Shown one piece after another: positions 7,088 through 14,287 of a DNA stretch of 34,818 nucleotides (positions are counted from its first letter, which is position 1; each line of letters starts with the position of its first letter). The notes beneath the pieces are model-generated. The model made no database searches, was not told the origin of the DNA, and was given only the letters and a program-made list of their open reading frames with translations. The stretch lies in assembly GCA_027012955.1 (NCBI GenBank), contig JALUYL010000079.1:1-34818 (forward strand). Direction: 5' to 3'. The position numbers and the translations under genes were made by a program. Origin of the DNA: Sulfurovum sp. (GTDB lineage Bacteria; Campylobacterota; Campylobacteria; Campylobacterales; Sulfurovaceae).

Positions 7088-7663
7088 ATGAAAACAACCA
7101 ACTACCGTTTACAAACGGAAATAGAACAGCTTACACCCATTTCTCAAAAGAAGTGGTTTACAGCCTATATCAAAGAGGTACTAGAGAGTGACAAGCCTTA
7201 CCATGCCAAAGCAGACTATATTGGTATGTCACTCCAAGAGCTACAGAACAAGATGGACTATCTTAGTGAAGACATCAAAGAGATGCAGAACCTAAAGAAA
7301 CGTTTGGGTGAAGCCAAGAGTATTGCACAGGAGACTATCGCTTCTGTTTTAATGGAGTATGGCATCGACCGTATCGATGGTACTGCCATATCTTCCATCA
7401 CCATTACACCTTCTAAAGTAAAAACAAAAGACACACTCACCATCACAGACCCTCATGCACTCATGGCACTGGGCTACACCAAAGTCACAGTCGATGAAGA
7501 AGCAGTCAAAGAGGCTATGTCTACCCTAGAGGGTATGGATGAGATAGACAAGTTTGTAGAAGTGAATGTGACAAAAGAAAAAGTGCCTGCACGTATTAAA
7601 ATCAATACAAAACGTGGCAATGTAAACAATGAAGCGATAGAGTTGCTAGAACAAGCAGCCTAA
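7088..7663 (+). CDS. siphovirus Gp157-like protein
   Basis: A 191-residue protein resembling the siphovirus Gp157 family. The N-terminal half is helical and charged (LQELQNKMDYLSEDIKEMQNLKKRLGEAKSIAQETIASVLMEYGIDRI). The C-terminal half holds the beta-rich segment typical of the family (ISSITITPSKVKTKDTL, later GYTKVTVDEEAVKEAM and VPARIKINTKRGN). Gp157 proteins have been linked to phage resistance in Streptococcus thermophilus and usually sit next to single-strand annealing proteins, as this one does. A CAAGGAG ribosome site lies before the ATG. It probably acts together with the Rad52-like protein 29 bp downstream. Confidence 0.75.
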   Translation: MKTTNYRLQTEIEQLTPISQKKWFTAYIKEVLESDKPYHAKADYIGMSLQELQNKMDYLSEDIKEMQNLKKRLGEAKSIAQETIASVLMEYGIDRIDGTAISSITITPSKVKTKDTLTITDPHALMALGYTKVTVDEEAVKEAMSTLEGMDEIDKFVEVNVTKEKVPARIKINTKRGNVNNEAIELLEQAA

Positions 7664-7692
7664 ACCATCTAAACATAAAGGAGGAAATCATT

Positions 7693-8385
7693 ATGTTCGT
7701 AGATAAACAAAAACAAGCCTTAGCCTATGACATTGAACCTAGCCGTATCAAGAACCGTGTCAAAGGCAATATCACGCTCTCCTATCTTGAAGGGTTTGAT
7801 TTAATAGAGACAGCCAATAAGATATTTGGTCATGGGAACTGGTCATATACCATTAGTGAATTATCCCAAGTATCACAAGAAACAAACGCTAACCAAAACA
7901 CCGTCATCTGCTATAAAGCACTCATTAGACTCATGGTGTACAGTCAAGACCATAACAAGCATGTTTCTAAAGAAGATGTAGGGTTTGGTACAGGAATAGC
8001 AAAGACTCTAGCTGAAGCACATGAAGGTGCAGGTAAAGAAGCGGTCACAGATGCGCTTAAACGAGCCATGAGAAGCTTTGGGAATCAATTTGGTAATAGT
8101 CTCTACGATAAGAGTAGAAACCATCAAATACAGCCTCCTACACAAACACAAGGTCAGACAACGCCACAAACACAAGCCCAATTACCTACACAACCCTCAG
8201 CACATACGCAACATCAATTTACGTCCCTGCATAATCTAGGACTACAAGTACTAGAACAAGGCAATAACTATATTGTGATGGGTGATGATATTTTTAACAA
8301 GAAAGACAGCATTAAAGCCTGTGGTTTTAGATGGGATGCGTCTCATAAGGTATGGTATTTACCTAGAGAACAGCAGGCGGCTTAA
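7693..8385 (+). CDS. Rad52/22-like single-strand annealing protein with C-terminal DUF5710-like domain
   Basis: A 230-residue protein. Residues about 15-140 match the Rad52/22 double-strand-break repair family: RIKNRVKGNITLSYLEGFDLIETANKIFGHGNWSY, a variable loop, VGFGTGIAKTLAEAHEGAGKEAVTDALKRAMRSFGNQFGNSLYD. A Q/T/P-rich linker (about 145-185) leads to a small domain ending IKACGFRWDASHKVWYLP, which resembles DUF5710. Phage and element Rad52-like proteins anneal complementary single strands in homologous recombination or replication. The start has a good AAAGGAGG site. A strong terminator lies directly after the stop, making this the last gene of the plus-strand module. Confidence 0.85.
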   Translation: MFVDKQKQALAYDIEPSRIKNRVKGNITLSYLEGFDLIETANKIFGHGNWSYTISELSQVSQETNANQNTVICYKALIRLMVYSQDHNKHVSKEDVGFGTGIAKTLAEAHEGAGKEAVTDALKRAMRSFGNQFGNSLYDKSRNHQIQPPTQTQGQTTPQTQAQLPTQPSAHTQHQFTSLHNLGLQVLEQGNNYIVMGDDIFNKKDSIKACGFRWDASHKVWYLPREQQAA

Positions 8386-8389
8386 CACG

Positions 8390-8435
8390 CATAATCCCAA
8401 TACCGTTAAGATATTGGGATTATGAGATTTTTTTT
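8390..8435 (+). terminator. intrinsic terminator of the recombination module
   Basis: A perfect 13-bp stem (CATAATCCCAATA at 8390-8402 with its complement at 8412-8424) and a 9-nt loop are followed within three bases by eight T residues (8428-8435). It ends transcription from the Rad52-like gene before the convergent ptuB gene. There is no matching A-run upstream, so it works in one direction only. Confidence 0.9.
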
Positions 8436-8460
8436 GTGAATATTTACTACGTATTTCGGA

Positions 8461-9051
8461 TTATGCTCCAGTTATTCTGTTTATTACTTGTGTATATCCT
8501 GTAGGAAACATGATGGCTTCCTCACTTTCCAAATAAGCTTCTAGTGCATCAGGAAAGTCCATTAATGATAATATTGTTTCTTGTAAAGTATGTAAAATAC
8601 CTTGTCTTTTTCCTTCTAGTCTGGGACAATCTAATCCAAAATCTTTTATCATATTTTGAGCATCTGTTGAAGTCCCTTCAATTTGACCATTTGAATAAAA
8701 CGTAAACATGCCTATGGGGTCTGTTAGATAAGGGTTAATCCAATAAGGTTCAAATTTACCACCTTTTTTGTTATCGCATGAGCCTTTTTCATCGCAAGAA
8801 AGCACTAGATTATTCCAATCAAAAGTTAATGCATAATGACGATGTTTTGGTTCAAAATGGTCTATATTAGTCTTGCTGCTTAATGCAACTTCACAATATG
8901 CACATAAGCCACTTTGAGCTGCTTTAAGTTGTTCTCTAACTTCGTCTTTATCAAATTCTTTCCATGCTTGCTTCTGAGGAGGAATTCCATTGTAGGTTCT
9001 TCTAGCCTGATTTAGATCTATTGGCTCAGTTGGTCTATTTAGCTTATGCAT
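8461..9051 (-). CDS. ptuB: Septu PtuB-type HNH endonuclease (TIGR02646-like)
   Basis: A 196-residue HNH nuclease. The zinc knuckle and catalytic core are visible: CAYC at 50-53, DHFEPK at 64-69 with neighbouring histidines, DWNNLVLSC at 78-86 and a further cysteine at 92. This arrangement, with the K(G)GKF segment and the length, fits the TIGR02646/PtuB family. Its ATG follows the TAG of the ATPase gene with no gap, so the two are translated together. In Septu systems PtuA and PtuB form a complex that cuts nucleic acid after phage infection. The same HNH family also occurs with some retrons, but no reverse transcriptase is nearby. It converges on the Rad52-module terminator. Confidence 0.85.
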   Translation of the reverse strand: MHKLNRPTEPIDLNQARRTYNGIPPQKQAWKEFDKDEVREQLKAAQSGLCAYCEVALSSKTNIDHFEPKHRHYALTFDWNNLVLSCDEKGSCDNKKGGKFEPYWINPYLTDPIGMFTFYSNGQIEGTSTDAQNMIKDFGLDCPRLEGKRQGILHTLQETILSLMDFPDALEAYLESEEAIMFPTGYTQVINRITGA

Positions 9052-10398
9052 CTACTTACCAACTTTTTTTAATGCTTCAAACTTTCTTATTAACATATCT
9101 GTTTGCATTATAAATGTACTTGTCTCCCCATAATTACTTACGAGTTCTTCTCGTAGAGCTATCGCATGGGCTGTATGATATTCTCTATCTTCAATAACCC
9201 TTTGATACTCTTTTCTTTTTTCAACTATTTCCAATGGTGGTAATGATGAGATACCCATGATTTCAGCTAACAACACTGAACTGTCTTCGCCAAAGCTGTG
9301 AGAAGATGGGGTAAACACTTCATTATCGCCAAGAATACGAATCTGTTCCCTTTTAACAGTTGAAAGAACTTGTGGACTGTGGGTAGTTACAATAAATTGC
9401 ATCTTAGGAAAGGCTTTCATCATGTCTGTTAAAACAGTCTGTTGCCATTTAGGGTGCAAGTGCATGTCTATTTCATCTATTAAAATAATCCCTGATGTCT
9501 CTTTGGGGGCATTTTTAAGATGTGGGTTTAACTTAATAGCTCTATAGGCTATGTCAGCTACTAAACCTATCATACTACGAATACCATCACTTAGTTGCGT
9601 AACAGACAGCTCTCCACATTCTTGATGTTCCATTATGATTGATTTAGCTTTTTGTTTATAGAGTATATCTTGCCAACCACTATTACTGTGTATCACTTGA
9701 TTTACTGCTTCTTGAAGAGATTTTCGGATATCTTTAAATTCGTTAGCAAGTAAATGTATATCTTTATTTTCATACGCTTCCATATAATTTTCAAATTCTG
9801 ATTTACAGATGTACTCATACCAAGAGGTAAAAGCTTTATAGCTAGAGAATGCGTCCAAGCAATCTATATACCCACTTAATCTGCTAGTTTCACTTTTTTT
9901 CTTATTTTTAGTAGCTCTCTTTTGAGCCCATAATCTACCTGTACCATAGTATGAGATTAACGGTAAACTAGTCGATTCTCCATGGGCTACAAGGTTTCTT
10001 ATCTTCTCTCCATATTCTACTAGCTCTTTAGCATCTTTGGTTGTGAGGGAAGAGTTTGGCTTTTTAAATTCCCTCATCCATTCTGTATTCTCATTATTAT
10101 CTATGGAACCTTTTGCCTTTAAAGTGAGTGGGTATAGTTCTTCCATCTCATTACTATTGGTATCTCTAGCTTTAAATCTTCTTACATCTTCCCTGTGAAA
10201 AGAAACTCCATTAGCTAATCCTGTTGCATTTACAAATGTGCCAAAAGCTACTGCAACAGCATCGAGTATAGCAGTTTTACCTTTTCCATTGGTAGCAACA
10301 AGTACAGTTAACTGGTCTTCAAATGTAATCGTAAAATCTTCAAAGGCTCGATAATTATTCAAATATAATGCATTTATTTTCAATAGTTTATTACCCAT
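9052..10398 (-). CDS. ptuA: Septu PtuA-type AAA/ABC ATPase
   Basis: A 448-residue ATPase of the SMC/OLD-like type. Walker A is ATNGKGKT (35-42). The ABC-signature-like LSDGIRSM lies at 269-276, Walker B is GIILIDEIDMHLHP (303-316), and the H-loop histidine is in TTHSPQVL (340). The opening LKINALYLNNYRAFEDFTI is typical of RecF/OLD-type proteins. Followed directly by an HNH gene, it fits the PtuA subunit of a Septu anti-phage system, which binds ATP and holds the nuclease PtuB. The start is supported by GTGAGG at 7 bases from the ATG. The 256-bp upstream spacer is AT-rich and presumably holds the promoter; I see no other gene in it. Confidence 0.87.
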   Translation of the reverse strand: MGNKLLKINALYLNNYRAFEDFTITFEDQLTVLVATNGKGKTAILDAVAVAFGTFVNATGLANGVSFHREDVRRFKARDTNSNEMEELYPLTLKAKGSIDNNENTEWMREFKKPNSSLTTKDAKELVEYGEKIRNLVAHGESTSLPLISYYGTGRLWAQKRATKNKKKSETSRLSGYIDCLDAFSSYKAFTSWYEYICKSEFENYMEAYENKDIHLLANEFKDIRKSLQEAVNQVIHSNSGWQDILYKQKAKSIIMEHQECGELSVTQLSDGIRSMIGLVADIAYRAIKLNPHLKNAPKETSGIILIDEIDMHLHPKWQQTVLTDMMKAFPKMQFIVTTHSPQVLSTVKREQIRILGDNEVFTPSSHSFGEDSSVLLAEIMGISSLPPLEIVEKRKEYQRVIEDREYHTAHAIALREELVSNYGETSTFIMQTDMLIRKFEALKKVGK

Positions 10399-10654
10399 AG
10401 TTTTACCTCACATTTTTTGAACATAATTTAATTGTATATTTTAGCATTTTTTACTCTATTACAGTTTTGTTTTTAATATTTCTAATTTTCACTTAGATTC
10501 ATAGTTAAATACTAGGATTACTTTATTTATCTCTGATATTATATCAGTAATAAACAAAGCACTAAAAAACTGTTTTATTCACATTATGGAACTGCTGCTA
10601 TAATAAGGGCAATATTCATAGTGTATACATGATAAAAAAGAATCTAAACTAGAA

Positions 10655-11236
10655 TCATTTTCTAGGTCTTCCCATATTGCCTTTCTTCTTAGGGATAGTA
10701 CCTCTAGTAAAAGCTCTATCTTTTTTGTTCTTTTTTATAGGCTCTATACCTTGCTCATCTTTGCATAGATAGGCTATGACATCCTCATCAAGTATCTTTC
10801 GTTTATCACTATCTCTACAATCTAACATCCCTATACCATTCCGTACATACGTATTACGATTACAGTTATGATAAGTTCCTTTTCCCCGTGTAATCTGCTG
10901 TTTCCAATACTCACCAATCTGGTCACCCTTAAAAGCATCTTTCTGTACCTTTTGTCCATCATAGATAAATAGAGTATGAAAGTGGACTCCTTTATCTTCT
11001 GTATACTCTCGTTTACATATATGTCCTACCATATCCTTAAATATACTTGGTTTAGAACGCATATTGTTAAGCATACGATTTAAGTCATTATTGGCTTCCT
11101 CAAGCGTGATGTTGTCACTGTATGGTTTTTCATAAGCTAAATCAATTCTTACTGTATTTAGTTTTGAATGATTCTTACTTAATTCATCTATATAGTTTTG
11201 CATGCTTGTCTGTTGTTTCTTGTTGGTGTTTGACAT
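10655..11236 (-). CDS. inovirus-Gp2/YagK-YfjJ-like HUH replication protein
   Basis: The frame is open to 11317 (220 aa), but I choose the ATG at 11236 (193 aa). It has an AAAGGATAT ribosome site, and the extra N-terminus has none and looks unlike coding sequence. The protein shows GVHFHTLFIYDG, whose HFH (residues 85-87) is an HUH metal-binding motif. It also has DVIAYLCKDEQ with a likely nucleophilic tyrosine (156), and a basic tail (RAFTRGTIPKKKGNMGRPRK). This matches the inovirus-type Gp2/YagK-YfjJ C-terminal family, thought to start rolling-circle-type replication. A repeat-rich, AT-rich region upstream could be its origin. Inference: it replicates the excised element. Confidence 0.75.
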   Translation of the reverse strand: MSNTNKKQQTSMQNYIDELSKNHSKLNTVRIDLAYEKPYSDNITLEEANNDLNRMLNNMRSKPSIFKDMVGHICKREYTEDKGVHFHTLFIYDGQKVQKDAFKGDQIGEYWKQQITRGKGTYHNCNRNTYVRNGIGMLDCRDSDKRKILDEDVIAYLCKDEQGIEPIKKNKKDRAFTRGTIPKKKGNMGRPRK

Positions 11237-11301
11237 GTTATATCCTTTGTTTGTTTTTGTCAGTAAAGGATGGGTATAAAAAAATTTCATATTTTTGAAG
11301 A

Positions 11302-11477
11302 AGCTATAGATAGGCATCTCTATAGCTAACGTTTATAGGAGAGTAGGATAACCGTTTATAGTGCTTAGTTCCATGCTTCGCACACACGCACTAACACTCC
11401 TATCTATTCAAAGGGATCTATTCAGAGGTATCTTCTTAGGGGTATCTTTTCAGGTATTTAATTAATAATATTAATAA
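11302..11477. other. candidate replication origin: palindromes, 14-bp iterons, AT-rich stretch
   Basis: This gene-free stretch between the HUH protein and the HTH gene is rich in repeats. A 9-bp inverted repeat, AGCTATAGA, lies at 11302-11327. CGTTTATAG occurs at 11330 and 11353. Four 14-bp units of consensus ATCTATTCAGAGGT run from 11402 to about 11455. The AT-rich palindrome ATTAATAATATTAAT follows at about 11461-11475. Iterons beside an AT-rich block next to a replication protein is the layout of a plasmid or phage origin. The rest of the gap (11478-11689) shows nothing I can name, apart from another ATCTATTCA at 11670. Confidence 0.5.
11402..11455 (+). repeat. iteron-like tandem array, four 14-bp units
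   Basis: Units start at 11402, 11416, 11430 and 11444: ATCTATTCAAAGGG, ATCTATTCAGAGGT, ATCTTCTTAGGGGT, and a 12-base ATCTTTTCAGGT. The last two diverge. The period is not a multiple of three and no supported reading frame crosses it, so the array is probably a protein-binding site. Confidence 0.6.
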
Positions 11478-11689
11478 CCTAAAGTAGCTCCATTCCAATA
11501 TCCCCATATAACTAGGAATATCAAATTTACATCTATCGTGCTACATGCATCTTAATGAATACAAGTGATATACAAAGTTAGGAACCAATGGTGCATCTAT
11601 GAGGATTTAAAGAAAGCGATAAAAATAAAAAATTATTCACACCTTGTTGTATGAGAAATCTATCTCGTAATCTATTCAAGGAGTTCAAC

Positions 11690-11896
11690 ATGACTACCAA
11701 CTACGATACACTAATCCCACAAGGGGTACTCTTCAACCTACAACAAGTAGAAGACATGCATATCATTAAGAAGAACATGGCTAAAAAGCTCATCTATAAC
11801 CATGAACTTGAAGTGGTGAAAATAGGAAGTAAGCTACACATATCAAGAACAGAGCTTATCCGATTTTTAGAGAGTAATACTATATTAGCATCCTAA
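11690..11896 (+). CDS. excisionase-like helix-turn-helix DNA-binding protein
   Basis: The frame opens at 11651, but AAGGAG at 11678-11683 points to the ATG at 11690, giving 68 residues. The segment VLFNLQQVEDMHIIKKNMAKKLIYNHELEVVKIGSKLHISRTELIRFLES is a winged HTH of the excisionase/AlpA (HTH_17) type: a first helix pair, then a wing with the basic KIGSK, then the closing helix. Such proteins direct excision or regulate integrase genes. It is the only plus-strand gene between 8.4 kb and the right end of the element. An ATCTATTCA copy identical to the iteron core (11670-11678) ends on the first base of its ribosome site, hinting at autoregulation or control by the iteron-binding protein. Confidence 0.7.
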   Translation: MTTNYDTLIPQGVLFNLQQVEDMHIIKKNMAKKLIYNHELEVVKIGSKLHISRTELIRFLESNTILAS

Positions 11897-11911
11897 CAAA
11901 AAACGAACAAC

Positions 11912-12457
11912 CTAAGACACCTTCTTATATACCTCTCTTGAGATATCTACTAAACTTTCAGTAAAGCCTTTCTTGCTTCCCTGCACAATCCAATCATCAT
12001 TATGTATGAGCGTAACATTCTTTCTGTATTGTTTAATGTCTGATAGGCTTTGAATAGCTGTGGCATGGCGTTTTTTACCTTCAAAGATAAAGGGCATAAC
12101 GACAATGACTTCAAACTTCTGTTTTGTGGCTTTCAGATAGCGTGCAACTTGTGGCGTTACTCCACTACCTACACCACCACCTAAAGTACTGACAAGGCAG
12201 AGTATGGTTTCTTCAGGTATCATCGCTTGAAACTGTATTGCCATGGCATCGTTAAAAAGCTTTGTACCACACTTTACATTCGCACCACAACCTAAACCTT
12301 GTTTGTCTTCATATCCAAGTATTAGTCTACTTCCATGCTTTTTTTGTTGTAATGCTTGAAGGTCACTGTTCATATGTACAAAGCCATGTGAATCATCTAT
12401 TTTTGCTATCTGTTCAACAATATTTGACCCTCCTCCACCTATACCCACAAAACACAT
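11912..12457 (-). CDS. FtsZ-like GTPase domain, lacking the C-terminal half
   Basis: This 181-residue protein reads as the N-terminal nucleotide-binding half of FtsZ/tubulin. It has VGIGGGGSNIVEQI at the start (T1 loop), NSDLQAL (as in NTDAQAL), GLGCGANVKCG (54-64), the tubulin signature GGGVGSG at 93-99 (GGGTGTG in FtsZ), PFIFEGKKRHATAI and NDDW. It stops at about helix 7, so the T7 loop that completes the GTPase site of the neighbouring subunit, and the whole C-terminal domain, are missing. The downstream 15-bp gap and next gene leave no room for a broken remainder. The ribosome site is weak; a stop lies three codons upstream. It is the last gene of a minus-strand set with membrane, zinc-ribbon and HEPN-motif proteins. 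Confidence 0.8.
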   Translation of the reverse strand: MCFVGIGGGGSNIVEQIAKIDDSHGFVHMNSDLQALQQKKHGSRLILGYEDKQGLGCGANVKCGTKLFNDAMAIQFQAMIPEETILCLVSTLGGGVGSGVTPQVARYLKATKQKFEVIVVMPFIFEGKKRHATAIQSLSDIKQYRKNVTLIHNDDWIVQGSKKGFTESLVDISREVYKKVS

Positions 12458-12533
12458 CTTTTTTTAGGGCGTATTAAAACTTTTCTTAAAAATTGTATCA
12501 TTATTTCTTCTCCACTATTATCTTATCTTAGTG

Positions 12534-12770
12534 TTACCACAAGCGACGGTTGTACGCAAATGCTATACCAAGCAAAGCTCCACCCAAAGCACCATACAAG
12601 GCAGTACCTCCCAAAAGTAAAGTAGCAAGCCATCCTATGCCAGCATACACACCCATCGCAAGCATATACTTGACAATGACTTCAGGCAATACGGTTGAGA
12701 GTAAACGTACCGTTCCAAAGAGCAAGCCAAGGAGGACAACAAGTATGGCTATGAAGAAAAAGCTCTTCAC
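12534..12770 (-). CDS. small membrane protein with two to three helices
   Basis: A 78-residue, very hydrophobic protein: helix one at about residues 4-22 (FFFIAILVVLLGLLFGTVRL), helix two at about 33-55 and a glycine-rich helix three at about 57-72 (ALYGALGGALLGIAFAY), ending in a basic NRRLW. No family is recognised. It lies 5 bp after the zinc-ribbon gene and 76 bp before the FtsZ-like gene, so it is in the same transcript. A membrane partner next to a soluble FtsZ-like protein suggests, but does not prove, a membrane anchor. Confidence 0.65.
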   Translation of the reverse strand: MKSFFFIAILVVLLGLLFGTVRLLSTVLPEVIVKYMLAMGVYAGIGWLATLLLGGTALYGALGGALLGIAFAYNRRLW

Positions 12771-12775
12771 CCTGC

Positions 12776-13075
12776 CTACTTACCAAATAGCTTACCAAAG
12801 AAAGAGCTTTCTTGTATCTCTTTTCTTTCCATGTATGTTTGACACTTAGGACATTGCTGTATCATCTCAATGCCTATTGCATCAGAGCGTGGGGTTACTT
12901 TTTTACTGTAACCACATTTGGGGCATATCATATTGAAGGGTTCTGGTTGCATCATTTTTGTTCCTTTTTGATGTTGAGATGGCATAGTATATCTATACTT
13001 AACGACAGGAGGTGTCATTTTTGGTGCTGTCTCACAAATAATGGCAGTAGATTTGTGGTGAGGTAAAGTTTCCAC
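12776..13075 (-). CDS. zinc-ribbon protein of unknown function
   Basis: A 99-residue protein with a polar N-terminal half, then two CxxC knuckles (CPKCGYSKKV at about 50-59 and CPKCQTYM at about 75-82), forming a rubredoxin-like zinc ribbon. A KEIQESSFFGKLFGK tail may be an amphipathic membrane-binding helix. It lies 20 bp after the HEPN-motif gene and 5 bp before a membrane protein gene. Such ribbons often bind RNA, DNA or a protein partner. The specific role is unknown. An internal ATG at about residue 31 or 41 could also be the start. Confidence 0.65.
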   Translation of the reverse strand: METLPHHKSTAIICETAPKMTPPVVKYRYTMPSQHQKGTKMMQPEPFNMICPKCGYSKKVTPRSDAIGIEMIQQCPKCQTYMERKEIQESSFFGKLFGK

Positions 13076-13095
13076 TTTGGTAGGTTCTTTACTCT

Positions 13096-14223
13096 CTAAA
13101 AATGTTCAACTCCACATTTTAAAATATGTGTCATGATACTTTGCCTACCCACACCCAACAGTAATGAACGTACCTTGTCACAAGAGACTCTGTCTATAGC
13201 ACCACCGTGGCTTGCTTCGTTGCGTATGCCTTGTATAGTCGATATGGCATGTTTGAGACTATAGGTTAAAAGAGACAAAAGTTCTGCATACTTCCCATAA
13301 TCTTTATAACACTCTTTATAGGCTTGATATATTTTAGGGTTTGAAAGTAAATATTTATTGGTACCGATGTTTGGTTTACAGGTTAGATAGTTTATGAGTG
13401 TGTAGCTTCTCCCCTGCACCTGATAGTCTATATTTTCAAGAGATGCATCATAGCCCATAAGCTCTTCAAATACCTTTTTAAGAAGGTAGTAGCTTTCATT
13501 TTCAAAGGCTTTGGCATACAATATGACAATAGAGGCAAAGTCATAGGTGTTGTTGTCCTTATGAGCATCATACTGTACTTCAGCACCCACTATGGCTTCA
13601 AGTGAATCAGGATGCATGGCGTAGAGTAGTTTCTTGCCAAATACGTAGTGTTTTAACTCTTGAAGTACTGTAGCATATTTGCTACTTTTAAATGCCTTTG
13701 TAAAGTGTCTCTCTTCTGTAAGGAAGTTTTCAAAGTAGTTAAGTGGTGTCTTTTGTTGTACCTCTAAAGGGTAGTCATAACGATTTCCATACAAGGCATA
13801 GGTATGGTTCCCATAGTTAGGTGTTGTAAACTGCACGAGTATTTGGTCGCGTACATATTCAAAGTCATCTCTCATGATTTCTCTTATGTCAGTCACCACA
13901 AACCAACGTTCCACATCGAGACTTTTATAATACTCAGGTGCTACGACATTTTCCAACGTATCTACCACGGCTTCTACTTTACAAACATACATGCTAGAAA
14001 AATCTGTCAAAAACAGTTGCATAGACTGTGTTGAAGTTACTTCTTCACACAAAGTGTCTATCTTCTCTTCTTTTGAGTGTTCATAGTTGCGTATCTTAGA
14101 ACGTATCTTCCCAAAACCTACTTTGGCATCTTTGGGATTTTCAGATGCATTTAAAATACGTATATGGTCTTCTATCATCTCTTGGTTATAGTATGGGTTG
14201 TAGAGGATTAGCAAGTTTACCAT
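13096..14223 (-). CDS. uncharacterised protein with C-terminal HEPN-type motif
   Basis: A 375-residue protein without a signal or membrane segment. The C-terminal helical region carries GIRNEASHGG at 332-341. R334-N335 and H339 fit the R-N-x3-H motif that marks HEPN ribonuclease domains, which in many conflict systems cut RNA when activated. The N-terminal part (NLLILYNPYYNQEMIEDHIRIL, then LFLTDFSSMYVCKVEAV and RWFVVTDIREI) has an alternating strand/helix look and may be a sensing or nucleic-acid-binding domain, but I cannot name it. It is the first gene of a four-gene minus-strand set (HEPN, zinc ribbon, membrane, FtsZ-like). The HEPN call is from a short motif only and could be fortuitous. 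Confidence 0.6.
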   Translation of the reverse strand: MVNLLILYNPYYNQEMIEDHIRILNASENPKDAKVGFGKIRSKIRNYEHSKEEKIDTLCEEVTSTQSMQLFLTDFSSMYVCKVEAVVDTLENVVAPEYYKSLDVERWFVVTDIREIMRDDFEYVRDQILVQFTTPNYGNHTYALYGNRYDYPLEVQQKTPLNYFENFLTEERHFTKAFKSSKYATVLQELKHYVFGKKLLYAMHPDSLEAIVGAEVQYDAHKDNNTYDFASIVILYAKAFENESYYLLKKVFEELMGYDASLENIDYQVQGRSYTLINYLTCKPNIGTNKYLLSNPKIYQAYKECYKDYGKYAELLSLLTYSLKHAISTIQGIRNEASHGGAIDRVSCDKVRSLLLGVGRQSIMTHILKCGVEHF

Positions 14224-14287
14224 TTAACACCTTTTTATTTTTTATTGGCGATAAATCGTCTATTTGTTAAGTAATACTTTTAATAAT

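Noticed and set aside
10655-11236. Retron or reverse transcriptase near the HNH/ATPase pair
   Set aside because: The neighbouring protein has an HUH motif and no YxDD reverse-transcriptase motif, so the pair is called Septu and not part of a retron.
11237-11317. N-terminal extension of the Gp2-like protein (27 residues)
   Set aside because: The ATG at 11236 has a good ribosome site, while the upstream start has none and the extension crosses into the repeat region.
11374-11466. A 30-codon plus-strand frame running through the iteron array
   Set aside because: It has no ribosome site, and the 14-bp repeat period is not a multiple of three. The array is better explained as a binding site.
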